Part shown: piece by piece, positions 49,876-60,300 of the stretch
Layout of the letters: each line of letters starts with the position of its first letter
Numbering within the stretch: the stretch's first letter is position 1
NCBI RefSeq assembly: GCF_964355755.1
Contig: NC_092676.1
Coordinates: forward strand, 22,428,288-22,492,287
DNA: 64,000 nt
Origin: Antedon mediterranea
Lineage: Eukaryota > Echinodermata > Crinoidea > Comatulida > Antedonidae
Direction of reading: 5' to 3'
Position numbers and translations under genes: made by a program
Notes under the pieces: generated by a model
The model's database searches: none
What the model saw: only the letters and a program-made list of their open reading frames with translations
Told to the model about the DNA's origin: nothing

Positions 49876-52800
49876 CTGTTGTCAAAAAAACATACAAATA
49901 TATGTTTTACTAATCTAAATAAATTTCATGTGTGAACATACTGTTATATATTAATGGTAAAGTTTTGATGAATGAAATAAATCACATGTAAAACAAACCT
50001 TGTTGTTGTTTGCTTTGTTTTTGTTGGTAATATTACAGATGTTCCAGAATCTGGAACCTTCTTTGTAGCTGTTTTACGTATCCTCCTGCAAAAACAGTAT
50101 TTGTACACATTAAAGCTAATGTCACAAAAACGAAATGTGGTGAGGTTATAAACATACTATTATAGGGAGTTTTAGATTTGCAATGACTATTGTATCTCAT
50201 GTTAATTCATTGTGCACATGTTGGGATATTGGGACGTGTTTCCTCGCACTCCACCTCGACACAGTTTTGATGGTTTCAGGGTCCAAGCGATGACCGACTG
50301 TCCAAGTTGCCAGTCGTCTCAAATCAAAAGGTTGATGTTCTAATTTCTCTAGAGGGCCTTCTCCTATATTTATGTACATGCGCATACAAGTTTTTGTATA
50401 TTATGTGATGACTCTAGCTTTGAACAAACCGACAAGATAGTCACCTTCTCGATGAACTTTGGATAGTAGTGAGTTCATCGTCATCATCGTCCAACAAGAG
50501 AGAATCATTCTCCACCATATCAACTTTTAGCTTTTTTGTCTTCTGTTTTAATTCCACATCCTGAAAAAAGAAGAATAAAATATGGAAGAACAGAAATAAT
50601 TATAAGAGCCATCCCATGCATACACATTTGATAGACAATGCAGTGCAAAACAGGAAACAAATATAATGCTTTAAGAGTACTGTATCTGTTACTAGTAAAG
50701 CTTGAGATGCAATGCACTAGGATGCAATGCAAGGACGCAAGTGACGTGATGGATCATCCAAACTGCCGCTTGAATGTGATGGTTCAACTCACTTACATTG
50801 TGCCTGTCGTGTTGCATTCTGGTGCGACCAAGCTTAAAGATACCTGCCTCAGGGAGGTTTTCAAATGTAGTTTTAAACCTTCTCAGGACCATTCAGTCAG
50901 TTTGATACACCATTGCGATGTGGCCAAATATGGTAGTGATAACATCATTGTGTCCATACTGTATACGGGCACATCCCATTTGATCAAGTTTGATAGTGTA
51001 GACAGAGCTTAATAGCTGAATTTTGTACAACAAACTCTTTGTCTCTTATATTAACGATATACATATACTGTATATACTTATTTCAATTTGTAACTACAAA
51101 TGCAGCATAAAATATTTTAAATGAGTCGTTTAATTTTTTACAGGCTCAAAATTTAAGTGCAAATTAGGATTTGTTTGTTAAAACATACCCTTAATCTAAA
51201 TTCATCGTCTGTGCTAATTTCTTCTTTGTCTTCATGATCACTAATATCTACCTCCATTGTGGTTTGATCCGTCTTCTGTTGTTGATTTCTCTCTCTTTTA
51301 TTTTCAGAGTCCTTCACTTTAATAAAATATCTTAATATGAACCTCCATGTTTGTTTGTAATCAACAAATTAATTTTGTTGTTATGGTATAACGGATATTT
51401 ATTATAAAATTTGGGAAATTTGAATATTTAAATGCTAATTTGTTTTTGAGTCTTCTTTAAAGAACTTAGTACATCTTTCGAGACGAGTAGGGGGGGGGGG
51501 GGGTTACCCACACACACAGCCACTGATCATAGCTGGGCCCCCTGGGAGAACAGTCTTTGACTGAAGAGCCTAATAATAATAATTGATGTGATTTTCCATT
51601 GAAAAAAAACCCCCAATATATTGAACTTTAAAACCAAAGAGGTCATTAGTATGAAATATTTTAGAAATTACATTTAATACAATTATATTACAGAAAATAT
51701 TTTAATTATGCTTATTTTTAAGGCCTGGTTGTTGCTCCTAATAAAATTCATTGCAAACCATGAAAACCCAAAAAACAATGAAAATGGTCGTGGAAAAGAG
51801 ATCCAGATGACCAATCATAACCTAGTCTCATTTTAAACTTGTATTTATGCAAGGTCACATGGAAAACATTTGTGTCACGCTGTTCTATGAAACAGAACAG
51901 AGATGCGAATGCTTTCAGGACTATCCGCCTATAAAATACAATGAAACAACGGCGATCAGTGACTTACAGTTTTCTCGCAGCTGTCTTATTTTAGCTTTCT
52001 TGTCATTCACGATAACTTGAAACTTAAAAGAAAACAAAAAATGTTTTAGAAAAATTGAAGAACTTATAATTTGTATTGAATTTCATGAATAGAAATTTTA
52101 ATATATATTTAATATGATAAATGTCTTCTTTCTTGTCTATTAAGTGTTGATAGATATGTTACATTAACAACCCTTTGTCTGCTCCAATTTCTGAAATCAA
52201 AAGCTCCAGGCCCTTATCAAAATATTTTAAAGATGTATTGTCCCCTAAATCATGAAAAATAAAGATTTATAAATCAGACTTTGGATAGGCCATTTTGCAG
52301 TTTTAATGAAGTTTTTTTATACTAAAGAAAAAAGAAATGATTTCACTTACGAAAAGACAGAATAAACAGTAAAATTTAACTAAAAACAATTTTCTAACTA
52401 TTTTAACTATTTTTGGCTTTAATTACACTTTATAATTTCTTTTAGCGATCCAATTATTCGGCAACGTGAATAACAATATTTGACATTAAAATGGCATAGT
52501 CAACAACAAATAATTGAAAAAAATATAATTTTTTCAGGGTGACAATATTTATTTTATTATAAAAGGTAAAGTAAATATACTGGCCATCATTTTACTTCTT
52601 TTATTTATTTATTTGTTCTTTACACTGGGTGACCGCTTCAGTAAAAAAAAACTGTTTAACCAGAGGGGTACACAAATCACAATAAAAGTATTACAAAACA
52701 AATTTAAACTTACTTTAGAGTACAGGTCATTTTCTAAATCTATCTTAGCTGTTGAACACTGTTCAAGTAACTGCACTGCTTTTCTCCTTTCTCTCGACAA

Positions 52801-55800
52801 ACGATCGTTTTCTTTTTCTAACGTACGTATACTGTCTTGCAGAATTTTCATTTGACTAATTGCAAAAGTGTACAACTCCTGAGTGGCTGTGCATGTATCA
52901 TCAACAGCTGTAAGTTTGATTGAACCAAGTTGGTACTAAAAATAATATAATCATTTTCGTCGTCAGTAAACTACAGTAAAGTTGATTTAAAAAGTATATG
53001 GGAGGTTTTTCCTTCATTGAATTGCTACAATAGAGAGGACTGATAAATACAAGGAGAGAGATAAATAATAGTCTAGGGTTTTGTTGCTATTGTAAACACA
53101 ATTAATACATGTGTCATGTGTAATCAGATTAGATTGCAATTTACACATGTAAATGAAAACAAATTTACCCAGCAACTTAAGGTTGTATTTCAATTTTCAT
53201 GCATCTTTTCTGTATGGTCAAACTGCTCCTTATCTTGTGAATATTCAGCTATTGAGGTAGGTTTTAAACAGCAGTTTCATCTCAAATTTTAAAATCAGGG
53301 GAAGCCACACATGACCATTAAATGTGTAATTATAAAGTGCGAACATAATACCTTTATTCCACCTGCCATCACTTTTTTCCAAGAAAATACTTTATCCAAA
53401 ACACTATCTTTAACCTAAATAGAAGAAAAGCTATTGAGTGCAATTATAACATTATACAGCACATGCATTATCACACCACATAGGCAGACGTACAGATAGT
53501 TATGAAAATTGTTAATTAAATTGCATCTGAAAAAGGCTTACATGAAGTTGGTGCAGTGATTTATAACTTTCAATGATAAAATATTTTTAAATGCCTGATA
53601 ATTCAGTATTGGTCGGGACATAACATCAAAAAGCAGGACAATCTAGCCAAAATCAAGATAAAAATAGTTGGAATCTATGCTTAACTTCAATGACAACATT
53701 TGTTCCTTACGATAACAAAGACTGGTCTGGTAAAAAAGCTAAGTTTAAGTTTTTTAAGTATTGCTTAACTATCTTGATATTATAAGATTGATAAATGCCA
53801 TCCCATAGGAGAATTGACAGATATTAAATACATACATCATACTGAAATGCTATATGTTTGGTTTCCCTTTGAAACAAAGCACTCTGTGTTTGTGCTGTAA
53901 AATCAGCCAAATCCATCTTAACTTCTTCAGACAGGGTCTTTATGTCATTTTGAGACACTGTAAAAAAACACAATCAGAAATGTATCAATTGCTTTAGAAA
54001 TTGATTTCATATTTTGTTGTACTTCAATATTTCAATGGTACAGAATTTAATCCCATATTCTACAACTTTGACCCCTGTCTCTAGAATCTTAATCTGCAAT
54101 GCAATACCTACTGTAGCCATAATAGTGACAGCTTCAAAGCACTCCTCAGGCCATAGTTCAGTCTTTTCGGATAAAGGACTTTTACACTTTGCTTGTAGGG
54201 TGTAGTAGTGTGCGTCTAATAGTGTGTGTATACCCTTGTTGAACCCACAAATGTAAAAACGCCCACAAATGTGAAAACAACCACAAATGTGAAAACGCAT
54301 CACCCACAAATGTGAAAACAACCACAAATGTGAAAACGCATCACCCACAAATGTGAAAACAACCACAAATGTGAAAACGCATCAACCACAAATGTAATAA
54401 ACAGCGCCCACAAATGTGAAAACGATCATCGCCCACAAATGTGATAACGCCCACAAATGTAAAAAAAAATGAGAATTTTTCGGCCACAAATGTAAAAAAA
54501 AAAAATCAGATGAAATTTAATGCTAGACTCAAACAATTTTGTAGTATCGTGTACGCGCCCAAAACATCGAATCGAGCATCGACTTTGAACTATACGTACA
54601 TAACAGTAAGCCAACGAGTTAATAACCACACACTACATACAAGTAGCAATTTAACCTTGACCTTGTTGTATCGTGTGCGCGAAAAAAAAATATCGAACAT
54701 CGACTTATAACTATACGTACATAATAGTAAGCCAACAACCACACAGTAGAAGCAACAATGATATAACATGGCCTTGACCTTGAAGTATCGTGCACGCGCG
54801 CAGCAAATAACAAATATCGTCTTGAACTATTACGTTCATTAAACAAACGAGTTAACGCGCAAATATCGCGCGCACGAGCAGCAAATGATAATAATCCAAC
54901 GTGTTAACGACGACCCTAACAGACGTATCGTGAACAAACAACTCAATACAATCATGATATAATGTTTGTCTGAATCTAGCATTAAATTTGATCTGATTTT
55001 TTTACATTTGTGGGCGAAAAAGTCACTCTTGTTTTTACATTTGTGGGCGTTATCACATTTGTGGGCGATGATCGTTTTCACATTTGTGGGCGCTGTTTTC
55101 ACATTTGTGGTTGATGCGTTTTCACATTTGTGGTTGTTTTCACATTTGTGGGTGATGCGTTTTCACATTTGTGGTTGTTTTCACATTTGTGGGTGATGCG
55201 TTTTCACATTTGTGGTTGTTTTCACATTTGTGGGCGTTTTCACATTTGTGGGCGTTTTCACATTTGTGGGTTCAACAACCCTCCTCTACACTAATCTTAA
55301 TTACAACAACAAAAAATGTCTTACAATGTCCTTTCCAGGCACTGTTCCCATCAGTCAAGGTCAGTGAAATTCTATTCTCATTTTCACTCTTGCCATCTTG
55401 TCCTGCTAAAAGGTAGTATTGTTGATTACCAACATCAAAATTCCTGATCACATTCTCCTCAAATTTGAAAAAAAAAAATAAAAAAAATTCTTATTTAGGC
55501 CTAATAAAAATTACTGTAAAATGTTCTTAAAAGATTGGCCTACATAACTATGAAAGACTGCACCGCGGAAAAACGGTGGTGACAAACATTTTTTCTCCAT
55601 GGATTTTAAGCAGTGAAAACAATCTTTTTCAATCACACAGTTATATAGGCCAATCTTTTTAAAGCAAATTTTACAGAAATTGTTTTTCTCATACGGCCCT
55701 CCATTCAGAAGGTATGATTATTTAATTAGCAAGTCGTCCTGAAATTCCTTGAAAACGATTAGGCTTAGTTACTGTATGTAGCCTAGCTAGGCCAGGACGA

Positions 55801-57159
55801 ATATGTTCTTTTTTTTGCGACTGTTTGTCATCTGCAAGGTCACAGTGCATTTCGGCCGCCAATCATTTCGGCCGCCGGTTATGGAACGCCCAAATTCATG
55901 AAACTCCAAAAAGGACAAAATATGGCATGATCATTTCGGCCGCCAGGTATGGCGCGCCAAATTGAAATAGCCAGAAATAACTCATTAACTGTACAGTATT
56001 ACAGTGAAAAAAAATAACTTTATCAAATCTATGGAACGCCACAGAGAACTATGGTCATTTAAACTAGAGATCAGTTGTGCAATGGGCTAAATACATTTTG
56101 TTTTTGCCGTAGGCATAGATTTAAAGTTATATTAGTTACGGTATTTTACCGTTTGAATATTTTGGTCCAAATGAATATTGATTTAATGTTTATTTTTTTA
56201 TTTATTTTACAAGTCCCGAAGATGTGTGTGCTTTGGAAAAATGTGTTTTTTTTAATATGAATCAAGTTAAGTGTTTTTGACTGGCACATAAAAAAAACTT
56301 CAGCATCACCTCCTTCTTATTAAAAAAATATCATTAATATTCACTGTAGTGATGGCAATGTGCACACTATAAAATCGCTGCTGTTTCTGGAATTGAAGAC
56401 CGCCGATTCGGCTTAATAATACAGTATTTAGGCCTAGTAAAATATTAACATTTTAACACACATGGCGTGTCATACATATTCAAGAATAATTACAATTCTG
56501 GTGGCCGAAATTAACAATACATATTTTGTCCTTTTTGGCGTTTCATGAATTTGGCAATTCCATAACCGGCGGCCGAAATGACTGGCGGCCAAAATGATCA
56601 GACACCATCTGCAAGATGGTTTCCGTAAAACAAAAATCGTCTATCTATTAATTACTAGATTAGGCCAGGGATTTTTTCTCTCAGCGCTTTAGGACAATCT
56701 TTTGATTGTAACTAAAGCGCTATATAAATCGAACAACATCACATTATTATAAGCTACAGTATACAGTTTATAGCCTCTAGGCAGGGAGTTGTTATTAATA
56801 TTAGTCTAATAACAACTCCCTGCTCTAGGCCTACAATTACATATATAATAATATTATAGGGCGCCGTTTATAAGCATCGCATAGACTAGTACTACAAGGG
56901 CCTAGGCCTAGTTAGGCTAGAGTAGGCTAGGCCTAGTACTAGCCTAGGCCTAGTAGTAGTAGGCATACTAATCGGTGAACCCACCACACTAGCCTCTAGG
57001 GCTAGGCTAGGTAGGCCGGACCTACTACTAGTACTAGCTAGGCTAAAGTAGTAGGCGGTCTGGAGCCGATTTGACCCTATTTATTAGTACTGTCTCTTTA
57101 CAGGAAATTCAGTAATCTCTACCAAATAAACATTTTCATCGTTTTTTTAAACATACCAT
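49773..57159 (-). CDS. XRCC4: DNA double-strand break repair protein XRCC4
   Basis: XRCC4 is the ligase IV scaffold of non-homologous end joining and acts in the nucleus as a coiled-coil dimer. Ten coding exons: 57157-57159 (Met only), 55325-55457, 53836-53957, 53352-53414, 52714-52935, 51968-52022, 51189-51316, 50445-50560, 49999-50085, 49773-49875. They sum to 1032 nt, 343 residues, close to the ~335 of vertebrate XRCC4. The head domain has LTLTDGNSAWKGH and YQLGSIKL. The coiled coil has LEKENDRLSRERRKAVQLLE, then DLYSKFQVIVNDKKAKIRQL, the ligase IV-binding helix by homology. An acidic tail (LLLDDDDDEL) and basic stretch RRRIRK follow. The C-terminus SDPDTDDLLSEL resembles the family's terminal EDLFDEI. 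All phases fit. Confidence 0.9.
49999..50085 (-). CDS. XRCC4: XRCC4 exon 9
   Basis: A Lys/Thr-rich linker, RIRKTATKKVPDSGTS... It completes an RRR-IRK basic stretch with exon 8, a possible nuclear localisation signal. Confidence 0.78.
50086..50444. other. XRCC4 intron 8
   Basis: A 62-codon minus ORF (50197-50385) has no recognisable domain. Nothing else is seen. Confidence 0.5.
50445..50560 (-). CDS. XRCC4: XRCC4 exon 8 (acidic tail)
   Basis: DVELKQKTKKLKVDMVEND followed by LLLDDDDDEL. The donor is GTGACT. Confidence 0.78.
50561..51188. other. XRCC4 intron 7
   Basis: It holds a ~370-bp region open in both orientations (50638-51012) of higher GC than its surroundings. It may be an old repeat; no domain is recognised. 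Confidence 0.45.
51189..51316 (-). CDS. XRCC4: XRCC4 exon 7
   Basis: KDSENKRERNQQQKTD... followed by an acidic MEVDISDHEDKEE stretch, typical of the disordered tail with kinase sites. Confidence 0.78.
51317..51967. other. XRCC4 intron 6
   Basis: It includes a poly-G run (51491-51504). No gene is seen. Confidence 0.55.
51968..52022 (-). CDS. XRCC4: XRCC4 exon 6 (coiled coil, ligase IV-binding part)
   Basis: FQVIVNDKKAKIRQLREN aligns with the human segment around LNEKKTKIRSL. Confidence 0.88.
52023..52713. other. XRCC4 intron 5
   Basis: It is AT-rich. ATGTATTGTCCCCTAAATCATGAAAAATAAAGA at ~52232 resembles segments at 13140-13190 and 48325-48360 (AAGATGTACTGTCCCT...), a dispersed repeat fragment. 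Confidence 0.5.
52714..52935 (-). CDS. XRCC4: XRCC4 exon 5 (end of head and coiled coil)
   Basis: Begins YQLGSIKLTAVDD (human FRLGSFNLEKV), then a long helix LEKENDRLSRERRKAVQLLE and STAKIDLENDLYSK. Confidence 0.9.
53352..53414 (-). CDS. XRCC4: XRCC4 exon 4 (head domain)
   Basis: VKDSVLDKVFSWKKVMAGGI is followed by K. Phase 0 at both ends, 21 codons. Confidence 0.85.
53836..53957 (-). CDS. XRCC4: XRCC4 exon 3 (head domain)
   Basis: SQNDIKTLSEEVKMDLADF... ends HIAFQYD. The human equivalent is SESEISQEADDMAM.... Confidence 0.85.
54237..55277. mobile_element. Foldback transposon in XRCC4 intron 2, 5-bp TSD
   Basis: Its termini TGTTGAACCCACAAATGT / ACATTTGTGGGTTCAACA are flanked by ACCCT at 54232-54236 and 55278-55282. 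Both ~280-bp arms are arrays of (G/C)CCACAAATGTGAAAAC-type units in opposite orientation. The core (54520-55000) has three to four degenerate copies of a ~120-bp unit with TATCGTG(T/C)(A/G)CGCG and AACTATACGTACATAA. No protein is encoded. Confidence 0.82.
55325..55457 (-). CDS. XRCC4: XRCC4 exon 2 (start of head domain)
   Basis: The acceptor TTTTTTCAAATTTGAG precedes ENVIRNFDVGNQQYYL... and RISLTLTDGNSAWKGH. The human counterpart has VITLTDGHSAWTG. Confidence 0.88.
55839..56605. mobile_element. Mutator-like element with ~95-bp TIRs and 10-bp TSD
   Basis: CATCTGCAAG is repeated at 55829-55838 and 56606-56615. The TIRs share CATTTCGGCCGCC(GG)TTATGGAA, AAATTCATGAAAC and AAAAAGGACAAAATATG. A 9-10-bp TSD with long TIRs is the Mutator pattern. 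It is non-autonomous. Confidence 0.78.
56870..57060. repeat. CTAGGC-rich degenerate repeat tract
   Basis: Dense TAGGCCTAG / GGCTAGGC palindromic words. Similar tracts lie at 3893-3970, 41340-41640 and 43385-43475. Confidence 0.7.
57157..57159 (-). CDS. XRCC4: XRCC4 exon 1: initiator codon only
   Basis: ATG abuts the donor GTATGT, so the coding part is Met alone. It joins in phase 0 to exon 2. The 5' UTR probably extends to ~57230 (GATCGAGGTTTAGGTGAGAAAG on the minus strand). It is chosen because exon 2 has no in-frame ATG. Confidence 0.65.
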
Positions 57160-57235
57160 TCTTTCGACTGGGTAGTTTTGCCGTTTTCTAAACTTTCTCA
57201 CCTAAACCTCGATCGTAGCTTGTGTCAAGCTAGCC

Positions 57236-57295
57236 AACAATAAGCCAGCCAACAATAAGCCAGCCCACTTTTATTTTTTCCAGCCAACAATAACT
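57236..57295. repeat. Short tandem repeat upstream of XRCC4
   Basis: Three to four copies of CAGCCAACAATAA(GC) lie at the likely promoter side of XRCC4. Confidence 0.8.
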
Positions 57296-57370
57296 ATGAA
57301 ACGCCGTTTGTGCATTCTTTACATTTTCATTGTTACTTATGGCTTTTATGGTATTAGGAATTAAATATTT

Positions 57371-60300
57371 GTGAGAAAAACGGCAGATTGTTCCTGGGAT
57401 TCACTTGGTGGGATTATACTAGGGTACCCCCTTAGTCGTCCAGTATAAGTTAGAGTGGGACCACTGGTCCCGTTTACTCAGCCCTCATCTTTAAAATTTG
57501 AGTGTAACTCAATTATGATTTTTAAAATATAGTTAAATTTGAAACTGTATTTGTGAGAAAATGGCGGATTGTTCCTGGGAGTCACTTGGTGGGATTATAC
57601 TAGGGTACCCCCTTAGTCGTCCAGTATAAGTTAGAGTGCGACCACTGGTCCCGTTTACTCAGCCCTCATCTTTAAAATTTGAGTGTAACTCAATTACAAT
57701 TTTTAAAATATAGTTAAATTTGAAACTGTATTGGTGAGAAAATGGCGGATTGTTCCTGAGAGTCACTTGGTGGGATTATACTAGGGTGCCTCCTAAGTCG
57801 TACAGGATAAGTTAGAGTGGGACCACTGGTACAGTTTACTCAGCCCTCATCTTTTAAATTTGAGTGTAACTCATTTACGATTTAAAAAATATAGTGAAAT
57901 TTGATACTGTATTTGTGAAAAAATGGCGGATTGTTCCTGGGAGTCACTTGGTGGGATTATACTAGGGTACCTCCTTAGTTGTCCAGTATAAGTTAGAGTG
58001 GGACCACTGGTCCCGTTTACTCAGCCCTCATCTTTAAAATTTGAGTGTAACTCATTTACGATTTTAAAAATATAGTGAAATTTGATACTGTATTTGTGAG
58101 AAAACGGCGGATTGTTCCTGAGAGTCATTTGGTGGGATTATACTAGGGTACCCCCTTAGTCGTCCAGTATAAGTTAAAGTGGGACCACTGGTCCCGTTTA
58201 CTCTAAGCCCTCATCTTTTAAATTTGAGTGTAACTCATTTACGATTTTTAAAATATAGTGAAATTTGATACTGTATTTGTGAGAAAACGGCGGATTGTTT
58301 CTGGGAGTCACATGGTGGGATTATACTAGGGTACGTCATTAGTCGTCCAGTATAAGTTAGAGTGCGACCACTGGTCCCGTTTACTCAGCCCTCATCTTTT
58401 AAATTTGAGTGTAACTCAATTACGATAAAAATTTTAAAATATAGTGAAATTTGATACTGTATTTGTGAGAAAACGGCGGATTGTTCCTGAAAGTCATTTG
58501 GTGGGATTATACTAGGGTATCCCCTTAGTCGTCCAGTATAAGTTAAAGTGGGACCACTGGTCCCGTTTACTCTAAGCCCTCATCTTTTAAATTTGAGTGT
58601 AACTCATTTACGATTTTAAAAATATAGTGAAATTTGATACTGTATTTGTGAGAAAACGGCGGATTGTTTCTGGGAGTCACATGGTGGGATTATACTAGGG
58701 TACGTCATTAGTCGTCCAGTATAAGTTAGAGTGCGACCACTGGTCCCGTTTACTCAGCCCTCATCTTTTAAATTTGAGTGTAACTCAATTACGATAAAAA
58801 TTTTAAAATATAGTGAAAATTGATACTGTATTTGTGAGAAAATGGCGGATTGTTCCTGGGAGTCACTTGGTGGGATTGTACTAGGGTACCTCCTTAGTCG
58901 TCCAGTATAAGTTAGAGTGGGACCACTGGCCTCGTTTACTAAACCGTCATCTCTTAAATTTGAGTGTAACTCAATTACGATTAATATTTTAAAATATAGT
59001 GAAATTTGATACTGTATTTGTGAGAAAATGGCGGATTGTTCCTGGGAGTCACTTGGTGGGATTGTACTAGGGTACCTCCTTAGTCGTCCAGTATAAGTTA
59101 GAGTGGGACCACTGGCCTCGTTTACTAAACCGTCATCTCTTAAATTTGAGTGTAACTCAATTACGATTAATATTTTAAAATATAGTGAAATTTGATACTG
59201 TATTTGTAAGAAAATGGCGGATTGTTCCTGGGAGTCACTTGGTGGGATTATACTAGGGAACCTCCATATCCGTCCACTATAAGTTAGAGTGGGACCACTG
59301 GTCCCGTTTACTCAGCCCTCATCTTTTAAATTTGAGTGTAACTCAATTACGATAACATTTTTAAAATATAGTGAAAATTGATACTGTATTTGTGAGAAAA
59401 TGGCGGATTGTTCCTGGGAGTCACTTGGTGGGATTATACTAGGGTACGTCCTTAGTCGTCCAGTATAAGTTAGAGTGCGACCACTGGTTCCGTTTACTCA
59501 GCCCTCATCTTTAAAGTTTTTTAGTGTAACTCAATTACGATTAATATTTTAAAATATAGTGAAATTTGATACTGTATTTGTGAGAAAACGGCGGATTGTT
59601 CCTGGGAGTCAGTTGGTGGGATTATACTAGGGTACCTCCTTAGTCGTCCAGTATTAGTTAGAGTGGGACCACTGGTCCGGTTTACTCAGCCCTCATCTTT
59701 AAAATTTGAGTGTAACTCATTTACGATTTTTAAAATATAGTGAAATTTGATACTGTATTTGTGAGAAAATGGCGGATTGTTCCTTGGAGTCACTTGGTGG
59801 GATTATACTAGGGTACCCCCTTAGTCGTCCAGTATAAGTTATAGTGGGACCACTGGTCCCGTTTACTAAGCCCTCATCTTTAAAATTTGAATGTAACTCA
59901 TTTACGATTTTTAAAATATAGTGAAATTTGAAACTGTATTTGTGAGAAAACGGCGGATTGTTCCTGAGAGTCACTTGGTGGGATTATACTAGGGTACACC
60001 GTACCCTTAGTCGTCCAGTATAAGTTATAGTGGGACCACTGGTCCCGTTTACTAAGCCCTCATCTTTAAAATTTGAGTGTAACTCATTTACGATTTTTAA
60101 AAATATAGTGAAATTTGATACTGTATTTGTGAGAAAATGGCGGATTGTTCCTGGGAGTCACTTTGTGGGATTATACTAGGGTACCTTCTTAGTTGTCCAG
60201 TATAAGTTAGAGTGGGACCACTGGTCCCGTTTACTCAGCCCTCATCTTTAAAATTTGAGTGTAACTCATTTACGATTTTTAAAATATAGTGAAATTTGAT

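Noticed and set aside
50638-51012. 124-codon plus-strand ORF
   Set aside because: It lies in XRCC4 intron 7 with no domain and an equally open opposite strand; probably an old repeat.
54007-54236. Minus-strand ORF with LSEKTELWPEECFEAVTIMATVGIALQI as a possible extra XRCC4 exon
   Set aside because: Exons 2 and 3 join in phase and align continuously with the XRCC4 head without it, and no matching acceptor/donor pair keeps the frame. The function of this stretch is unknown.
59717-59974. 85-codon minus ORF
   Set aside because: It is a satellite monomer translation that happens to be open across one and a half units.
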